From contig NZ_JALJZT010000002.1 of NCBI RefSeq assembly GCF_024171405.1, positions 1,674,001 to 1,738,000 of the forward strand: a stretch of DNA of 64,000 nt, in the 5' to 3' direction. This document shows positions 53,622-64,000 of the stretch, one piece after another (position 1 is the first letter of the stretch; each line of letters begins with the position of its first letter). A program made the position numbers and the translations under genes. Source of the stretch: Qipengyuania citrea. GTDB lineage: Bacteria > Pseudomonadota > Alphaproteobacteria > Sphingomonadales > Sphingomonadaceae. Under the pieces are notes generated by a model that saw nothing but the letters and a program-made list of their open reading frames with translations, made no database searches and had not been told where the DNA came from.

Positions 53622-56038
53622 ATCCGCGAACCCTCAGCCGGTTGTGCTCGGCCTTTATCCGACATGGCCTCGGCTTGAGCGACCACCTTGACTGCGGCAA
53701 CAAAACTGTCGGGGTTAAGCGAAATGGAGTCGATCCCGCAATCGACCAGGAAACCGGCAAACTCGGGATGGTCACTCGGTGCCTGGCCGCAAATTCCGAT
53801 CTTTATCCCGGCCTGGTGCGCCTTGATAATGGCTTCGCCAATCGCCCGTTTTACCGCCTCGTTGCGTTCGTCGAACTGATCGGCGAGAAGCTCGGAATCG
53901 CGGTCGATCCCGAGCACGAGCTGGGTGAGATCGTTGGAACCTATCGAAAATCCGTCAAAGCGCTGTGCGAACTCCTCCGCGAGCAGGACGTTCGCCGGAA
54001 TCTCGCACATCATATAGATTTGGAGACCGTTTCGGCCTCGTTCGAGACCGTTTTCCGCCATCACTTCGAGGACCCGATCGGCTTCGGCGAGCGTACGGCA
54101 GAATGGCACCATGATGATGACATTCTCAAAGCCGATCTCCTCGCGTACGCGCCGCAAAGCGCGGCATTCGAGCGCGAAACCCGCCTTGTAGCCTGGGCTG
54201 TAATAGCGCGAAGCGCCGCGCCATCCGATCATCGGATTTTCCTCATCCGGTTCGAAGGCCTCTCCTCCGAGAAGGTGAGCATATTCGTTTGTCTTGAAGT
54301 CGCTGAGGCGGACAATCACCGGCTGCGGATGAAACGGGGCCGCGAGCTTGGCTATGCCGAGCGCGAGCGTGTCGACGAAATAGTCGGTAGGCTCGGCATA
54401 TCCGTGCGTAAGCTCGGCGATCGCGCGCCTGGCATCCTCGCTTGTGACCTTCTCCGGGGCGACGAGCGCCATCGGGTGAACTTTGACCAGGTGGTTGATC
54501 ACGAATTCCATCCGCGCGAGGCCTACTCCGCGCGCGGGAAGGCGCCACCAGCGCATGGCGGCGGCCGGACTCGCGATATTCAGCATCACATCGGTTTCGG
54601 TCTCGGGCAGATCCGCCAGGTCGAACTCGATGGTTTCGAACTCGAGCGTCCCTTCATAGACCGCACCGCGGTCGCCTTCCGCGCATGACAGGGTGATGGG
54701 CTGCCCGTCCTGCAGGGTGCGCGTCGCTGTCTGTGTCCCAACGATGGCCGGCACGCCGAGTTCGCGGCTGACGATCGCTGCGTGGCTGGTAGTTCCGCCG
54801 TGATCAGTGATGATACCCGCTGCGCGCTTCATGATTGGCACCCAGTCCGGATCGGTCATGCCTGTCACAAGGATTGCACCATCTCGAAAAGCCTCGATCT
54901 GCGAGGCGTCCCGGATCGCGCAAACCTCCCCGGTGGCGATCGCCTCGCCGACCGCCGCGCCCGTAAGCAGCGGTTCGGCGCGCTGTTTCAACCTGTAGGT
55001 AGTCAGTCTTCCCGCTGCCTTGCCCGCCTGAACCGTTTCCGGGCGGGCCTGGACGATGAAGAGTTCGCCGGTTGCACCATCTTTCGCCCACTCCATGTCC
55101 ATCGCGCGACCATAATGCTTTTCGATGGTCTTGGCGCAGCGCGCCAGCTCAAGTACCTCGTCATCGGAGAGGACGAAGGTCTCGCGTTCGCGGCGCGTGG
55201 TTCTCTTGGTCAACGTCCTGACGCTGCCGCCGGTCGCATAGATCATCTTGCGCTCCTTGGCCCCAAGACTGCGCTCGATAAGCGGAACCGTATCTGTACG
55301 TTCGAGAAAGGGTTTGAAGACACGGTAGGTGTCAGGATCGACCGAGCCCTGGACGACAGTCTCCCCAAGCCCCCAGGCGGCACTTATCACGATCACGTCG
55401 GGGAACCCCGTTTCGGTATCGACTGAAAACATGACCCCCGATCCAGCGAGATCCGAGCGCACCATGCGCTGCACTCCGATCGACAGGGCAACATCCATAT
55501 GGTCGAAACCCTGTGCCTGACGGTAGCTGATCGCCCGGTCGGTAAAGAGCGAGGCAAAGCAGCGCCTGCAGGCATCGAGAAGTGCGCGCTTCCCGGTGAC
55601 ATTGAGAAAGGTCTCTTGCTGCCCGGCGAAGCTCGCTTCGGGAAGATCCTCCGCTGTCGCGCTGCTGCGGACCGCGACGCTGACCGCATCCTGTTCGCTG
55701 CGCGCAGACAAAGCGTCATAGGCTTCACCGATGGCCGCCTCGATCTCCGGTGGAAACGCCCCTTCCAGAAACGCATGCCGGATCGCAGCACCTGCCACTT
55801 GAAGCGAGGCGCGCCCGGCATCGAGCGCTTCGATCCAGCGCCTCATTTCGGGTTCAATGCCGTTGGCCGCGATATAGTGCCGATAGGCCTGCGCCGTTGT
55901 GGCGAAGCCTCCCGGCACTCTGATACCGCGCTTCGACAGCGCGCCGACCATCTCACCGAGCGAAGCATTCTTTCCGCCAACCATGGCGACGTCGCCGCGT
56001 CCAATATCCTCAAACCAGGCAATAAGGGCGTCGGGCAT
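53618..56038 (-). CDS. ppsA: Phosphoenolpyruvate synthase
   Basis: An 806-residue enzyme of normal length that converts pyruvate, ATP and water to PEP, AMP and phosphate. The ATP-grasp N-terminus (VGGKNASLGEMVGAL), the swivelling phosphohistidine domain GGTTSHAAIVSRELGVPAIVG (about 420-440) and the C-terminal PEP-binding domain with GSNDLTQLVLGIDRD and CGQAPSDHPEFA are all seen. Together with the lactate permease and dehydrogenase it makes a lactate-to-PEP gluconeogenic route. The gene is 120 bp after the antiporter gene and coupled to the dehydrogenase by a four-base overlap. Confidence 0.96.
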   Translation of the reverse strand: MPDALIAWFEDIGRGDVAMVGGKNASLGEMVGALSKRGIRVPGGFATTAQAYRHYIAANGIEPEMRRWIEALDAGRASLQVAGAAIRHAFLEGAFPPEIEAAIGEAYDALSARSEQDAVSVAVRSSATAEDLPEASFAGQQETFLNVTGKRALLDACRRCFASLFTDRAISYRQAQGFDHMDVALSIGVQRMVRSDLAGSGVMFSVDTETGFPDVIVISAAWGLGETVVQGSVDPDTYRVFKPFLERTDTVPLIERSLGAKERKMIYATGGSVRTLTKRTTRRERETFVLSDDEVLELARCAKTIEKHYGRAMDMEWAKDGATGELFIVQARPETVQAGKAAGRLTTYRLKQRAEPLLTGAAVGEAIATGEVCAIRDASQIEAFRDGAILVTGMTDPDWVPIMKRAAGIITDHGGTTSHAAIVSRELGVPAIVGTQTATRTLQDGQPITLSCAEGDRGAVYEGTLEFETIEFDLADLPETETDVMLNIASPAAAMRWWRLPARGVGLARMEFVINHLVKVHPMALVAPEKVTSEDARRAIAELTHGYAEPTDYFVDTLALGIAKLAAPFHPQPVIVRLSDFKTNEYAHLLGGEAFEPDEENPMIGWRGASRYYSPGYKAGFALECRALRRVREEIGFENVIIMVPFCRTLAEADRVLEVMAENGLERGRNGLQIYMMCEIPANVLLAEEFAQRFDGFSIGSNDLTQLVLGIDRDSELLADQFDERNEAVKRAIGEAIIKAHQAGIKIGICGQAPSDHPEFAGFLVDCGIDSISLNPDSFVAAVKVVAQAEAMSDKGRAQPAEGSRI

Positions 56039-56158
56039 CGAAATCTCCGGGTCATTCGCGAGCGGTGCTCGGCAGTGGTCGAACGTGGACGTTGCCTCGA
56101 GCGGCGGCTAAATCTTACCCGTCGCCGCCGAAGCATCGTCCATATGGTGAGACGGTTT

Positions 56159-57397
56159 TCAGCCCGGCCGATTACAGCCCTGCTGCCCCCGCTCGCGAAA
56201 AAGCCAGCGCAGTCCGATGGGTGTGACAATCGTGGTGACGAGCGCCATGAGGACGAGAGCGGAAAAGAGATTGGCGACGACCGTGCCGGGATAATCGAAG
56301 AGCCCTGCCTCCCATGCGATACTCACGATGATCAATTCAACCGCCCCGCGGCCGCTCATGCCGAACCCGACCCCGAGCGCCTCCTTGCGGGTGAGACCAG
56401 AAAGCAGAGCAGGAAGCCCGGCGCCAATGATCTTGCCCATAAGTGCGACTAGAATCAGCGCCAGCACGATGCCAGGAATGATGGCAAGGGCCGCGAAATC
56501 CACGCGAATACCGATCGAAAGAAAGAAAAGCGGGGCCAGCAAGCCCATCGTGAGATCGCTGACCGTTGCTTTCAGGCGCGCGAAAGAGGCTTGACCCAGG
56601 CTCTTGGCGTTGAACAGAAGGGCGGCGGCGAAGGCTCCGATGATGAAGTCCATGCCAAGCAGTTCGGCCAGCCCTGCAAACCCCAAGGCTGTCAGAATGA
56701 GCGCGGTAAACTCAGGGGCGGGAATCCGCAGGCGCGAGATCAGATTGGCGATCCTCGGCGCCCCGAAATAGCCGGCGGCAGCGACAATGAGGAAGAACAG
56801 CGCGGCTTTGCCAAGCAGCGGCAACATCGCCCCAATCCCCGGGACGGAACCTGCCGCAATTGCGCCGGTCAAGATCGCGAGGAGCACAAGTCCGATGATA
56901 TCGTCGAGAATTGCAGCGGCGATCACCGTGCGACCGGTTGGGGTGTGGACCATGCCGAGATCCATGAACACGCCGATGGCGACCGGGACCGCAGAAATTG
57001 ACAATGCAACGCCGACCAGCAGAGCCTGGACGAATTTCATCGGGTTGTCGGGAAGCACCCACCACGCAAGGGCCATGCCCAAAGCGAGTGGCAACAGCAC
57101 GCCTCCGAGCGCCACGGCAGCCGAGCGACCCGAATGTCTGAACAGCTCTCCGGGGGCAATTTCGAGGCCGGCAAGCAGCAGCAGGAAGAAAATTCCGAAC
57201 TCGGCGGCAAGGTCGAGAAAGGCGCTGCGCGACAATTCGGCGAGAAACGGAGCGTTGAGGGAGGCCGCCAAAACCGCCAGTATTAGCCCGGCCCCGATCT
57301 CCCCCACCAGCGCGGGCTGGCCGAGGCGCGTTGCAATCTCTCCGAAGGATCTCGCCGCCAGCAGCAGGAGAATGAGATGCAGCACATGCTCGATCAT
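56159..57397 (-). CDS. CPA2-family cation/proton antiporter
   Basis: A 412-residue integral membrane protein with about twelve hydrophobic helices, of the monovalent cation:proton antiporter-2 (KefB/Kha-like) type. Typical segments are [18 protein letters not shown] near the start, [19 protein letters not shown] and [16 protein letters not shown], with the conserved Asp pair of the transport site. No C-terminal nucleotide-binding (RCK) domain is present. The ATG overlaps the lactate permease stop by four bases. It may return protons or sodium moved with lactate. Confidence 0.9.
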   Translation of the reverse strand: MIEHVLHLILLLLAARSFGEIATRLGQPALVGEIGAGLILAVLAASLNAPFLAELSRSAFLDLAAEFGIFFLLLLAGLEIAPGELFRHSGRSAAVALGGVLLPLALGMALAWWVLPDNPMKFVQALLVGVALSISAVPVAIGVFMDLGMVHTPTGRTVIAAAILDDIIGLVLLAILTGAIAAGSVPGIGAMLPLLGKAALFFLIVAAAGYFGAPRIANLISRLRIPAPEFTALILTALGFAGLAELLGMDFIIGAFAAALLFNAKSLGQASFARLKATVSDLTMGLLAPLFFLSIGIRVDFAALAIIPGIVLALILVALMGKIIGAGLPALLSGLTRKEALGVGFGMSGRGAVELIIVSIAWEAGLFDYPGTVVANLFSALVLMALVTTIVTPIGLRWLFRERGQQGCNRPG

Positions 57398-59109
57398 CGT
57401 GCGAACCCGATTGCGGCAGCTGCGACAAGGCCAACGGCGGCAGTATAGGCGAGCATTGGCACAAGCGTGACCCGGATGATCTCTCCCTCGCGCCCGACAC
57501 GGCCGACGACGGCTGCAGCTGCCACCACATTGACGACCGACACCATGTTCCCCGCGCTCGCGCCAAGGATCTGGGCGCCAAGGACGGTTTCCGGTGGCAG
57601 TCCGGCCTGATTGGCTGCGGTGAACTGAAACAGGGCAAATGTCATATTGCTGAAGGTCGCGCTTCCTGAGAGAAAACTGCCCAGCGCTCCGATGAATGGT
57701 GCAATCACCGGCCAGTTCTGTCCGGCGGCATCGGCCGCAAGAACCGAAAGCGCCATTGGCATGCTGGGCAGACCGTCCGAATTGATTCCCGAATACACAA
57801 AGACGCGCACCATCGGGACCGCCGCTGCAAGCGTCACAGCGCTTGCGGCCGCGATCTTCAGGGTGTCCCGGCCAGCGCGGCGGAGCCGCTCACTGTCGAG
57901 AGGCAGAAGGAAGACGGCCAAAAGACCCGCGATCAAAAACATCGAACCCGGCAAATATAGCGGCGCAATCGCAATGTTGATCGGTGTCCCCAAGACCGAA
58001 AGCCAGGCAAACGAGACATCCTGCATGACCTGTTTAACCGGCAACAGATCTGCGCGGCTCACGAGAAGGAGCGCGGCGAGCAAGAGATAGGGTGCCCAGG
58101 CTCGCTTCAGTGTAACGCGTGACGGTTCTACGGCAATCGGCGCGCCCGAAGTGGCTGCGCCAGATCTGGGTTTGAGGAAACCGCGTTGGGCTGCTGGAAC
58201 CACGAGCACGATGGCACAAAGCGCGCCGGCAAGCGCGGGAAGTTCGGGACCTAGCGTCGCACTGACGATAAAGGCAGGTATGGTGTAAGCCAGACCGGCA
58301 AACAGAGCGAACCGCCAATAGCCCAGCGCACTGGACCAGCTTCGTTCTTTGGAAAAGAACCGCGAATAGATAAGGATGAGCGCGAACGGGACGAGCGATC
58401 CGGTAGTCAGATCAATTGCAGCTGCCATCTGCGCCGAGTTTTCGATCAGATTATCGAGCCCGCCATTTGCGGCAGGTTGACGGAGTCCTTCGCGCAGCCC
58501 GATGGCCACCGGCGTACCGATCGCACCGAAGGCAACCGGGCTGCTATTGGCAATCAGTGCAAGCGACACGGCTGCCATGGGTGTGAAACGAAGCGCCACA
58601 AGCAGCGGAGCGGTAATGGCGGCCGGTGTGCCGAAACCGGCGACGCCTTCGAGGAAAGCACCGAAGGTCCAGCTGATGACGATGAGCTGGACCCGCGGTT
58701 CCGGCGATATGGCCGCGAATCCTTCGCGTATCCGGGCCATCGCCTCGCCTTCGGTAAGGAGCCTCAAGAGAAGTATCGCACCAAATATGATCCACAAGAC
58801 CGAGGCCGCGATCGCCAAACCCTCGATCGAAGCGGCGAGGATTGTGCGGGGCGCCATGTGCCACAGGAAATAGCCGGCAGCGGCGGTTACGAGATAGGCC
58901 AGTGCCATGGCCCGCGATGCGGGCATCCGCAGACCGACAAGGAAAAGCAGAACCGCGAGCAGGGGCGAAAGCGCTGCAAGAAATAGGCTGAATGTAATGT
59001 CGCCCTCCGCTCGGCCGTAAGCAGCGCCAGACTGCGTCTCGTCTATCGGACGGGAAAGAGGGCCGGCGATTACGGCGGAGACAGGCGCAGAGGCACCCTC
59101 GGCCCGCAT
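57394..59109 (-). CDS. lctP: L-lactate permease family transporter
   Basis: A 571-residue transporter from ATG 59109; a TTG at 59142 would add 11 residues. The LctP/LldP signature is clear ([39 protein letters not shown] and the late [16 protein letters not shown]), with about 13-14 membrane helices. It brings lactate and glycolate in with protons. It lies between an alpha/beta hydrolase gene and the antiporter gene (ATGA overlap), within a five-gene minus-strand run that ends in ppsA and the D-2-hydroxyacid dehydrogenase. Confidence 0.93.
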   Translation of the reverse strand: MRAEGASAPVSAVIAGPLSRPIDETQSGAAYGRAEGDITFSLFLAALSPLLAVLLFLVGLRMPASRAMALAYLVTAAAGYFLWHMAPRTILAASIEGLAIAASVLWIIFGAILLLRLLTEGEAMARIREGFAAISPEPRVQLIVISWTFGAFLEGVAGFGTPAAITAPLLVALRFTPMAAVSLALIANSSPVAFGAIGTPVAIGLREGLRQPAANGGLDNLIENSAQMAAAIDLTTGSLVPFALILIYSRFFSKERSWSSALGYWRFALFAGLAYTIPAFIVSATLGPELPALAGALCAIVLVVPAAQRGFLKPRSGAATSGAPIAVEPSRVTLKRAWAPYLLLAALLLVSRADLLPVKQVMQDVSFAWLSVLGTPINIAIAPLYLPGSMFLIAGLLAVFLLPLDSERLRRAGRDTLKIAAASAVTLAAAVPMVRVFVYSGINSDGLPSMPMALSVLAADAAGQNWPVIAPFIGALGSFLSGSATFSNMTFALFQFTAANQAGLPPETVLGAQILGASAGNMVSVVNVVAAAAVVGRVGREGEIIRVTLVPMLAYTAAVGLVAAAAIGFAR

Positions 59110-59157
59110 CAGCGCGGCTCGGCCCTCCCCGTCCGGGGCCAAAGGAGTCAGGCGGGC

Positions 59158-60009
59158 TCAGCCATTCGGCAGCATGGCTTCTCGCGCCGCTTGCTCGGCA
59201 AAGCTCGCGATAAGCTCACAGCACCTTTCCGGCTCGCGCAGAAAGGGGTGATGATCGAGCCCCTCAAGGACACAAAGCTGCACACTCGAGAAAGCTTCTG
59301 CCAGCGCTCTTACCGGCGCAAGCGGTGCCATGATGTCATCGCTCCCATGAATACAAAGCACGTTGTGAACGGGCTCTAGAATTCTCAGGTCGTCCGCAAC
59401 ATCATGGCGATAGACAACATCCCATAGCGACGAGGTAGATGACCTCCACGTATGCTTGACAAGGTCTTCGACGACCTCGCGCGGAATATCTCGAATGAGA
59501 TAGGGCAGGATTCTCCCTAACAGGCGGCGCGTGATGATGCAGGCTAGCATGGTCAACAGGACGTTGGTGTATATGAGCCCTCCTTTAACCGGTCCCTGGC
59601 GCATATATGTATACGCCGCGTCCTGCGATCCGAAGTGAGGCAGGCTGATGAGTACGAGGCGCTCGACAGTCTCGGTATGTCTGGCCGCATAGGCTGCGGC
59701 AATCAGGGCGCCCAGCGAATGGCCAACGAGCGTTACCGGCCCGAGAGGGGCGAGAACGCGCTGCAGGGCATCGACATGCCGTTCGACGCTATACTTCACC
59801 CAGGGCTTGGGCGATCGTCCGAAGCCCAAGAGGTCGACGAGCACAATTCTATGCTCTTGCGCAAGCTCGGTTACCCGCGTCTCCCAATATCGCGTGGTCC
59901 CACCCAGCCCCGCAACGAACACCAGGGTCCGGACACCGCTTCCAAATATCTTCACAAATAGCTCAGGGTCGCGATCGCGTCTTGAAGGGAGGATCAAATC
60001 TTGCACCAT
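59158..60009 (-). CDS. Alpha/beta-fold hydrolase
   Basis: A 283-residue hydrolase. The HGG/oxyanion-like segment FVAGLGGTTRYW, the nucleophile elbow GHSLGALIAA (Ser about 97), the Asp in IHGSDDIMAPL and the final His in LEGLDHHPFLREP form the catalytic triad in the normal order. A hydrophobic stretch with YTNVLLTMLACIITRRLLGRIL may act as a lid or membrane contact. No specific substrate can be deduced. It is the first gene of the lactate permease run, divergent from the PfkB kinase across 189 bp. Confidence 0.88.
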   Translation of the reverse strand: MVQDLILPSRRDRDPELFVKIFGSGVRTLVFVAGLGGTTRYWETRVTELAQEHRIVLVDLLGFGRSPKPWVKYSVERHVDALQRVLAPLGPVTLVGHSLGALIAAAYAARHTETVERLVLISLPHFGSQDAAYTYMRQGPVKGGLIYTNVLLTMLACIITRRLLGRILPYLIRDIPREVVEDLVKHTWRSSTSSLWDVVYRHDVADDLRILEPVHNVLCIHGSDDIMAPLAPVRALAEAFSSVQLCVLEGLDHHPFLREPERCCELIASFAEQAAREAMLPNG

Positions 60010-60198
60010 TTCTCTGATTTTTCGCGCGTCGCCTGCAGGACAGACGCCTTGGCGTCGCCAAGGTTACACGGGCGGCTCAGTCTGACGAGCGCCGACGAAA
60101 CCAGACAGGCATACGAGCGGATCATGGCGGCGTAAGGCTGCGTATCCTGCCGCGTCTTAACCGGGGAGACCGTAAAAAAGACAAAGGATCCCCTCGTC

Positions 60199-61128
60199 AT
60201 GATAGCTACCCTGACGCTCAACCCGACTATCGATGGTGCGGCGCAGGCCGAGGTGGTGAAGCCGATGCACAAGATCCGCACATTCGATGAGCATTATTAC
60301 CCTGGCGGAGGCGGTCTCAACGTTGCGCGCGTCATCAATGAACTCGGCGGCGAGTCCTACGCGCTTTATCTTGCAGGTGGAGCAACAGGCGGCGTGTTGC
60401 AGGAGCTCGTCAAGCAAGCAAGGGTGCGGGCCGAACGCTTCTCGATCTCCGGCTCCACGCGGATCAGCCACGCGATCTACGAACGGTCCACCAATCTCGA
60501 ATTTCGCTTCGTGCCGCAGGGTCCGGAAGTCTCCGAACGCGACTGCGAAGTCGTCCTGCGAGCGCTGCAAACGCTCGATTGCAAATATCTCGTGGCAAGC
60601 GGGAGTCTTCCGCGCGGCCTGCGTAGCGATATCTACGCCGTCGTCGGTGCGATTTGCCAGCGCCGAGGCATCAAGCTGGTACTGGACAGTTCTGGAGACG
60701 CTCTGCGGCATGGCATTGGTGGCGGCGTTCACCTGGCAAAGCCGAGCCTAGGCGAACTCGAAACGCTCGTCGGCCGAAGGCTGGCGACCGCGGCAGAGCA
60801 GGAAACGGCGGCCCAAGCCATCGTGCGCGATAATGGCCTCGACATGCTCGCTCTCACTCTGGGGCGCGATGGCGCCATGCTTGTAACGCCCGAGAAGACC
60901 GTGATGCACGCCGCCCCGAAGATCAATGCACAAAGCGCCGTCGGTGCGGGAGACAGCTTCCTTGCCGCAATGACCGTTCGCCTTGCCGCAGGCGACGCGC
61001 CCGAGGCGGCCTTTCTTTACGGCATGGCAGCTGGCGCTGCCACGGCGCTTACACCAGGAACTTCGCTATGCAAGCGCAGCGATGTCGAGCGGCTCTATGC
61101 CGAACTCAGAGCGCGCAGCGAGGGCTAG
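60199..61128 (+). CDS. PfkB-family phosphofructokinase
   Basis: A 309-residue sugar kinase of the 1-phosphofructokinase/Pfk-2 type. It opens with LTLNPTIDGAAQAEVV and the substrate-binding GGGGLNVARVINELGG. It ends with the PfkB signature NAQSAVGAGDSFLAAMTVRLA (about 245-265), including the catalytic Asp. It phosphorylates fructose-6-phosphate or a related sugar. With the class I aldolase it would give a complete upper glycolytic step, otherwise missing in many Sphingomonadales. A single gene, 85 bp before the copper ATPase. Confidence 0.9.
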   Translation: MIATLTLNPTIDGAAQAEVVKPMHKIRTFDEHYYPGGGGLNVARVINELGGESYALYLAGGATGGVLQELVKQARVRAERFSISGSTRISHAIYERSTNLEFRFVPQGPEVSERDCEVVLRALQTLDCKYLVASGSLPRGLRSDIYAVVGAICQRRGIKLVLDSSGDALRHGIGGGVHLAKPSLGELETLVGRRLATAAEQETAAQAIVRDNGLDMLALTLGRDGAMLVTPEKTVMHAAPKINAQSAVGAGDSFLAAMTVRLAAGDAPEAAFLYGMAAGAATALTPGTSLCKRSDVERLYAELRARSEG

Positions 61129-61213
61129 GGTGGCAGGCAAGCAACTGTAAGAGCCAGCGCTCATTACCGTCTTGATCCAGAAGCACTATGGTTCAGCCTA
61201 GAGGGAATTCGCT

Positions 61214-63607
61214 TTGGCAACACTCACTTTAGAAGTCGGAAATCTCTTTGAAGAACTCGATCACCTCGGCGTGGAGAAGCAGCTGCGGCATGAAGCCGGC
61301 GTAAGCCGAGCCACTGCAAACCCCGCGGGGGGCAGCGTGACCGTGGAATACGACCCTGCGCAGACCGATGGGACGCGGCTTCAGAGCCTGATCAAAAGCT
61401 GCGGTTTCCGCTGCCGTGGCGGCATCATGCCGAAGCATGTCTGTAAACCGGCGGAAGCAAATCTTTCGGAATCCGGCACGGGACCGGGGCGCGGTGCGGA
61501 CAGCAGGGGAGAACAGGCAGTTCACCACGACCACCGCCAAGGCGGGGCGAAGGACGAAATGGCCCAGGAAATGGGCCACGGGGCAGGCATGGACATGCAG
61601 GAGATGGTACGCGACATGCGCAACCGTTTCTGGATTACCTTCATCTTCACGATCCCGATTTTCATCTACTCCCCGATGGGCGGGTTTTTCACTCCTCCGG
61701 CCCCGCCGTTCGGCATGAATCTTGAGCTTTTTCTGTTCGGCCTGGCGAGCGCGGCCGTGCTCTATCCGGTCTGGCCATTTGTGGTCGCTGCATGGCGCGC
61801 CCTTCGCAATGGCATTCTCAATATGGCCGTGCTTGTCGTGCTTTCGGTCGGCACCGGCTATCTCTTCAGCGTCGGATCGACATTTTTCTTTCCCGGCGTG
61901 CAATTCTATGAGGCCGTCGCCATCCTGCTCGTGTTCATCCTCCTCGGGCACTGGCTGGAAATGCGCGCGCGCGCGGGCGCGTCGGCGGCGATCCGGGCTC
62001 TGCTCGACCTGGCCCCGCCAATGGCGGTCGTTCTGCGCGATGGCGAGGAGCAGGAAATCCCAACGGCCGACGTCCTTGAAGGCGACACCGTGCTCATCCG
62101 CCCGGGCAACAAGATCCCCGTAGACGGGGAGGTATTGGAAGGCAGCTCCCAGGTCGATGAATCGATGCTGACCGGTGAATCCATGCCCGTCGCGAAATCC
62201 CCCGGAGACGAAGTCATCGGGGCAACGATCAACAAGAGCGGCAGTTTCCGCTACCGGGCGACCAAGGTCGGCGCTGACACGGCGCTCGCGCAAATCGTGA
62301 AGCTCGTGCAGGAGGCGCAGAATTCCAAGGCGCCCGCGCAATTGCTCGCCGACCGCGCGTCGCAATGGCTTGTTCTGATCGCGATCGTCATTGGCCTCGG
62401 AACGTTTGCTGTCTGGTTCTGGTGGATCGGTGAAACATTGCTGTTTGCCGTGACCCTGACAATCACGGTCTTCGTGATCGCCTGCCCCGATGCGCTCGGA
62501 CTGGCCACACCGATGGCGGTCATGGTCGGCACCGGGCTCGGCGCAAGTCGCGGCATTCTGTTCAAGAACGCGTCGGCGCTGGAAGACGCCACAAAGCTCA
62601 ATGTCGTTATCTTCGACAAGACCGGCACCTTGACGATGGGCGAACCGCGCGTCGTGGATATCGTGGCCGCCGAGGGCCGCATGCCCGAACAAGTGTTGCT
62701 ACTGGCCGCTGCGGTCGAAAAGGGATCGGAGCATCCGCTCGCCCTTGCGATCCTTGACAAGGCCGAAGGACTGAAGATCCCCGAAGCGCGCGATTTTCTC
62801 AACCGCGACGGGAGAGGGGCGCAGGCGGAGGTCAACGGCGATACCGTTTTCCTCGGCAACCGCCGGCTGATGGACGAAGAATCAATCTCACTGGGAGGGC
62901 TGGCTGACAAGGCCGAGGAACTCAAGGGAGCGGGCCGCACGGTCGTCCATGTCGCTCACCAGGGGATTCTTGTAGGCCTGATCGCGATCGCCGATGCGCC
63001 GCGTCCGACGGCCAAGGCCGCGATTGCCCGGCTACATGACAAGGGCGTCGAGGTCGCCATGCTCACCGGCGACAATGAGGGTACCGCGCGGCGCGTGGCC
63101 GAGGAACTGGGTATCGACATCGTGCTCGCCGATGTGCTTCCCGGCCAGAAGGCCGACAAGGTGAAAGAGCTTCAGTCGCAAGGAAAAAGAGTCGGAATGG
63201 TCGGGGATGGCATCAATGATGCGCCTGCCCTGACCCAGGCCGATGTGGGCTTTGCGATCGGGGCCGGTACCGATGTGGCCATGGAAAGCGCAGACGTCGT
63301 GCTGATGCGAAGTGATCCCTACGATGTTGTGGGCGCGGTGGAGCTGTCGCGTGCGACGCTGCGAAAGATGCATCAGAACCTGTTCTGGGCGGTCGCCTAC
63401 AACGTCATCGCCTTTCCCGCCGCCGCCGGTGTCTTCTATCCGTTCATTATCAGTCCCGCTGTCGCAGCAATCGCGATGTCCGGCAGTTCCGTCCTTGTCG
63501 CGGTCAATGCCCTGCTGCTCAAACGCACCCGCCTAGACAGCTATAAGCCTGAAAATTTTGCCGAAGAGGCCCCCACACCGCCTGTTACCGGTCAGGCGAG
63601 TGCCTGA
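61214..63607 (+). CDS. Copper-type P1B ATPase with degenerate HMA domain and CPD motif
   Basis: A 797-residue heavy-metal ATPase from a TTG start. The N-terminal 69 residues keep the HMA fold ([28 protein letters not shown]) but lack CxxC, which is replaced by Phe-Glu-Glu-Leu. A His/Met linker follows ([20 protein letters not shown]). The core has eight membrane helices, TGES (320-323), Cys424-Pro-Asp in place of the usual CPC, phosphorylation motif D468KTGT and GDGIND (664-669). A CopB-like or CopA-like export role is expected, but the altered transmembrane motif makes the metal uncertain. Confidence 0.93.
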   Translation: MATLTLEVGNLFEELDHLGVEKQLRHEAGVSRATANPAGGSVTVEYDPAQTDGTRLQSLIKSCGFRCRGGIMPKHVCKPAEANLSESGTGPGRGADSRGEQAVHHDHRQGGAKDEMAQEMGHGAGMDMQEMVRDMRNRFWITFIFTIPIFIYSPMGGFFTPPAPPFGMNLELFLFGLASAAVLYPVWPFVVAAWRALRNGILNMAVLVVLSVGTGYLFSVGSTFFFPGVQFYEAVAILLVFILLGHWLEMRARAGASAAIRALLDLAPPMAVVLRDGEEQEIPTADVLEGDTVLIRPGNKIPVDGEVLEGSSQVDESMLTGESMPVAKSPGDEVIGATINKSGSFRYRATKVGADTALAQIVKLVQEAQNSKAPAQLLADRASQWLVLIAIVIGLGTFAVWFWWIGETLLFAVTLTITVFVIACPDALGLATPMAVMVGTGLGASRGILFKNASALEDATKLNVVIFDKTGTLTMGEPRVVDIVAAEGRMPEQVLLLAAAVEKGSEHPLALAILDKAEGLKIPEARDFLNRDGRGAQAEVNGDTVFLGNRRLMDEESISLGGLADKAEELKGAGRTVVHVAHQGILVGLIAIADAPRPTAKAAIARLHDKGVEVAMLTGDNEGTARRVAEELGIDIVLADVLPGQKADKVKELQSQGKRVGMVGDGINDAPALTQADVGFAIGAGTDVAMESADVVLMRSDPYDVVGAVELSRATLRKMHQNLFWAVAYNVIAFPAAAGVFYPFIISPAVAAIAMSGSSVLVAVNALLLKRTRLDSYKPENFAEEAPTPPVTGQASA

Positions 63608-63661
63608 GTGTCAGGCCTTGATGCCGTCCAAGTGTCCTTCACTGCAAGAGCGTCCGACGCC

Positions 63662-64000
63662 TCATTCGCTCGGCAGGGCACGGGCCAACAGCCGGTCGGT
63701 GTCAAGCGAAGCATTCGCTCCGCCATAAAGAAACGCACGGTTGTCGGGGTCGAGCCGCGTCACGCAGAACCCGGCGAGAACGGCAGATGGTGCATCGCGG
63801 AGGCAGACTGCCTCGAGCGACAGCGCGACCGTCTCGACGAAGGCGCGCGCTTCGGATTCCGCGGGGACACCATTGACACGAATGCCGTCGAGGCGATCGA
63901 TGGCCGCATCGAGCAGCGGATGCGCGCCCTGCGCCCGGCCAAGCTCCGCGCGCAGGGCTTCCCACGCTTGCGGTTCGCGCGTGAGCGCGCGGAGGGCATC
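63662..64000 (-). CDS. AidB-like acyl-CoA dehydrogenase, C-terminal part (runs off the edge)
   Basis: An open frame of 112 residues plus stop, cut by the right edge. The visible C-terminal helical bundle (EPQAWEALRAELGRAQG, EARAFVETVALSLEA, a final DTDRLLARALPSE) resembles the end of AidB/acyl-CoA dehydrogenase-family proteins that protect against DNA alkylation or oxidise acyl-CoA. The FAD-binding part is outside the window. It converges with the copper ATPase; the 54 bp between them show no terminator. Confidence 0.55.
   Translation of the reverse strand, partial: DALRALTREPQAWEALRAELGRAQGAHPLLDAAIDRLDGIRVNGVPAESEARAFVETVALSLEAVCLRDAPSAVLAGFCVTRLDPDNRAFLYGGANASLDTDRLLARALPSE

Noticed and set aside
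61229..62692. A 487-residue open frame on the minus strand
   Set aside because: Antisense to the P-type ATPase; no motif and shadow-like composition.

Overview
The window reads as chromosome or large-replicon DNA from a GC-rich alphaproteobacterium, most likely of the order Sphingomonadales. This is inferred from gene style and content (CopA/CopB copper proteins with Met/His tracts, a DUF6629 membrane protein, Entner-Doudoroff enzymes, an NdvB-type cyclic glucan synthase), not from a ribosomal marker. I see no tRNA, rRNA or CRISPR array.

1-9.5 kb is a copper-resistance region with two regulatory circuits. A CsoR repressor (Cys36/His61/Cys65 ligand set) faces a two-gene minus-strand operon across a palindromic G-tract operator. 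Next to it lies a CnrYXH-like module: a single-TM anti-sigma candidate, a periplasmic metal sensor with every CnrX ligand at the same spacing, and an ECF sigma factor. Three promoters share one architecture (TTTGAGGG, 16 bases, CGTA). They sit ahead of the cnrYXH-like operon, ahead of copA-copB-NTF2-PepSY, and on the opposite strand ahead of DUF2231-methyltransferase-DUF411-Met/His-rich protein. Together they look like one complete sigma regulon.

9.6-12.3 kb holds a hipBA toxin-antitoxin pair with repeated GGTATA/TATACC half-sites, and an EamA transporter.

12.4-21.4 kb is a mobile defence island. It is bounded by a perfect 15-bp direct repeat and carries two overlapping tyrosine recombinases, a small ribbon-helix-helix-like protein, an m5C DNA methyltransferase, a Gabija pair (GajA OLD-TOPRIM nuclease and a long GajB helicase) and a NotI-family restriction endonuclease. 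A repeated GGGGACC-N5-GCATTC motif lies near both ends.

21.6-63.6 kb is a long accessory block that mixes central carbon enzymes (Pgk, class I aldolase, Edd, Pgm, PfkB, PpsA, a D-2-hydroxyacid dehydrogenase, lactate permease) with envelope and stress functions: a lone Rieske protein, two universal stress proteins, an ABC1 kinase, a Bax-inhibitor-like protein, cyclopropane fatty acid synthase, an isoprenylcysteine-type methyltransferase, a YHS protein, cyclic beta-1,2-glucan synthase, cardiolipin synthase, PlsC, PBP2 and a cation/proton antiporter. It ends with a copper-type P1B ATPase that has lost the CxxC of its metal-binding domain and carries CPD in place of CPC. The overall picture is a metal- and stress-survival region: export and oxidation of copper, envelope remodelling and a portable set of sugar/lactate enzymes. 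The last gene, running off the right edge, is the 3' part of an AidB-like acyl-CoA dehydrogenase.
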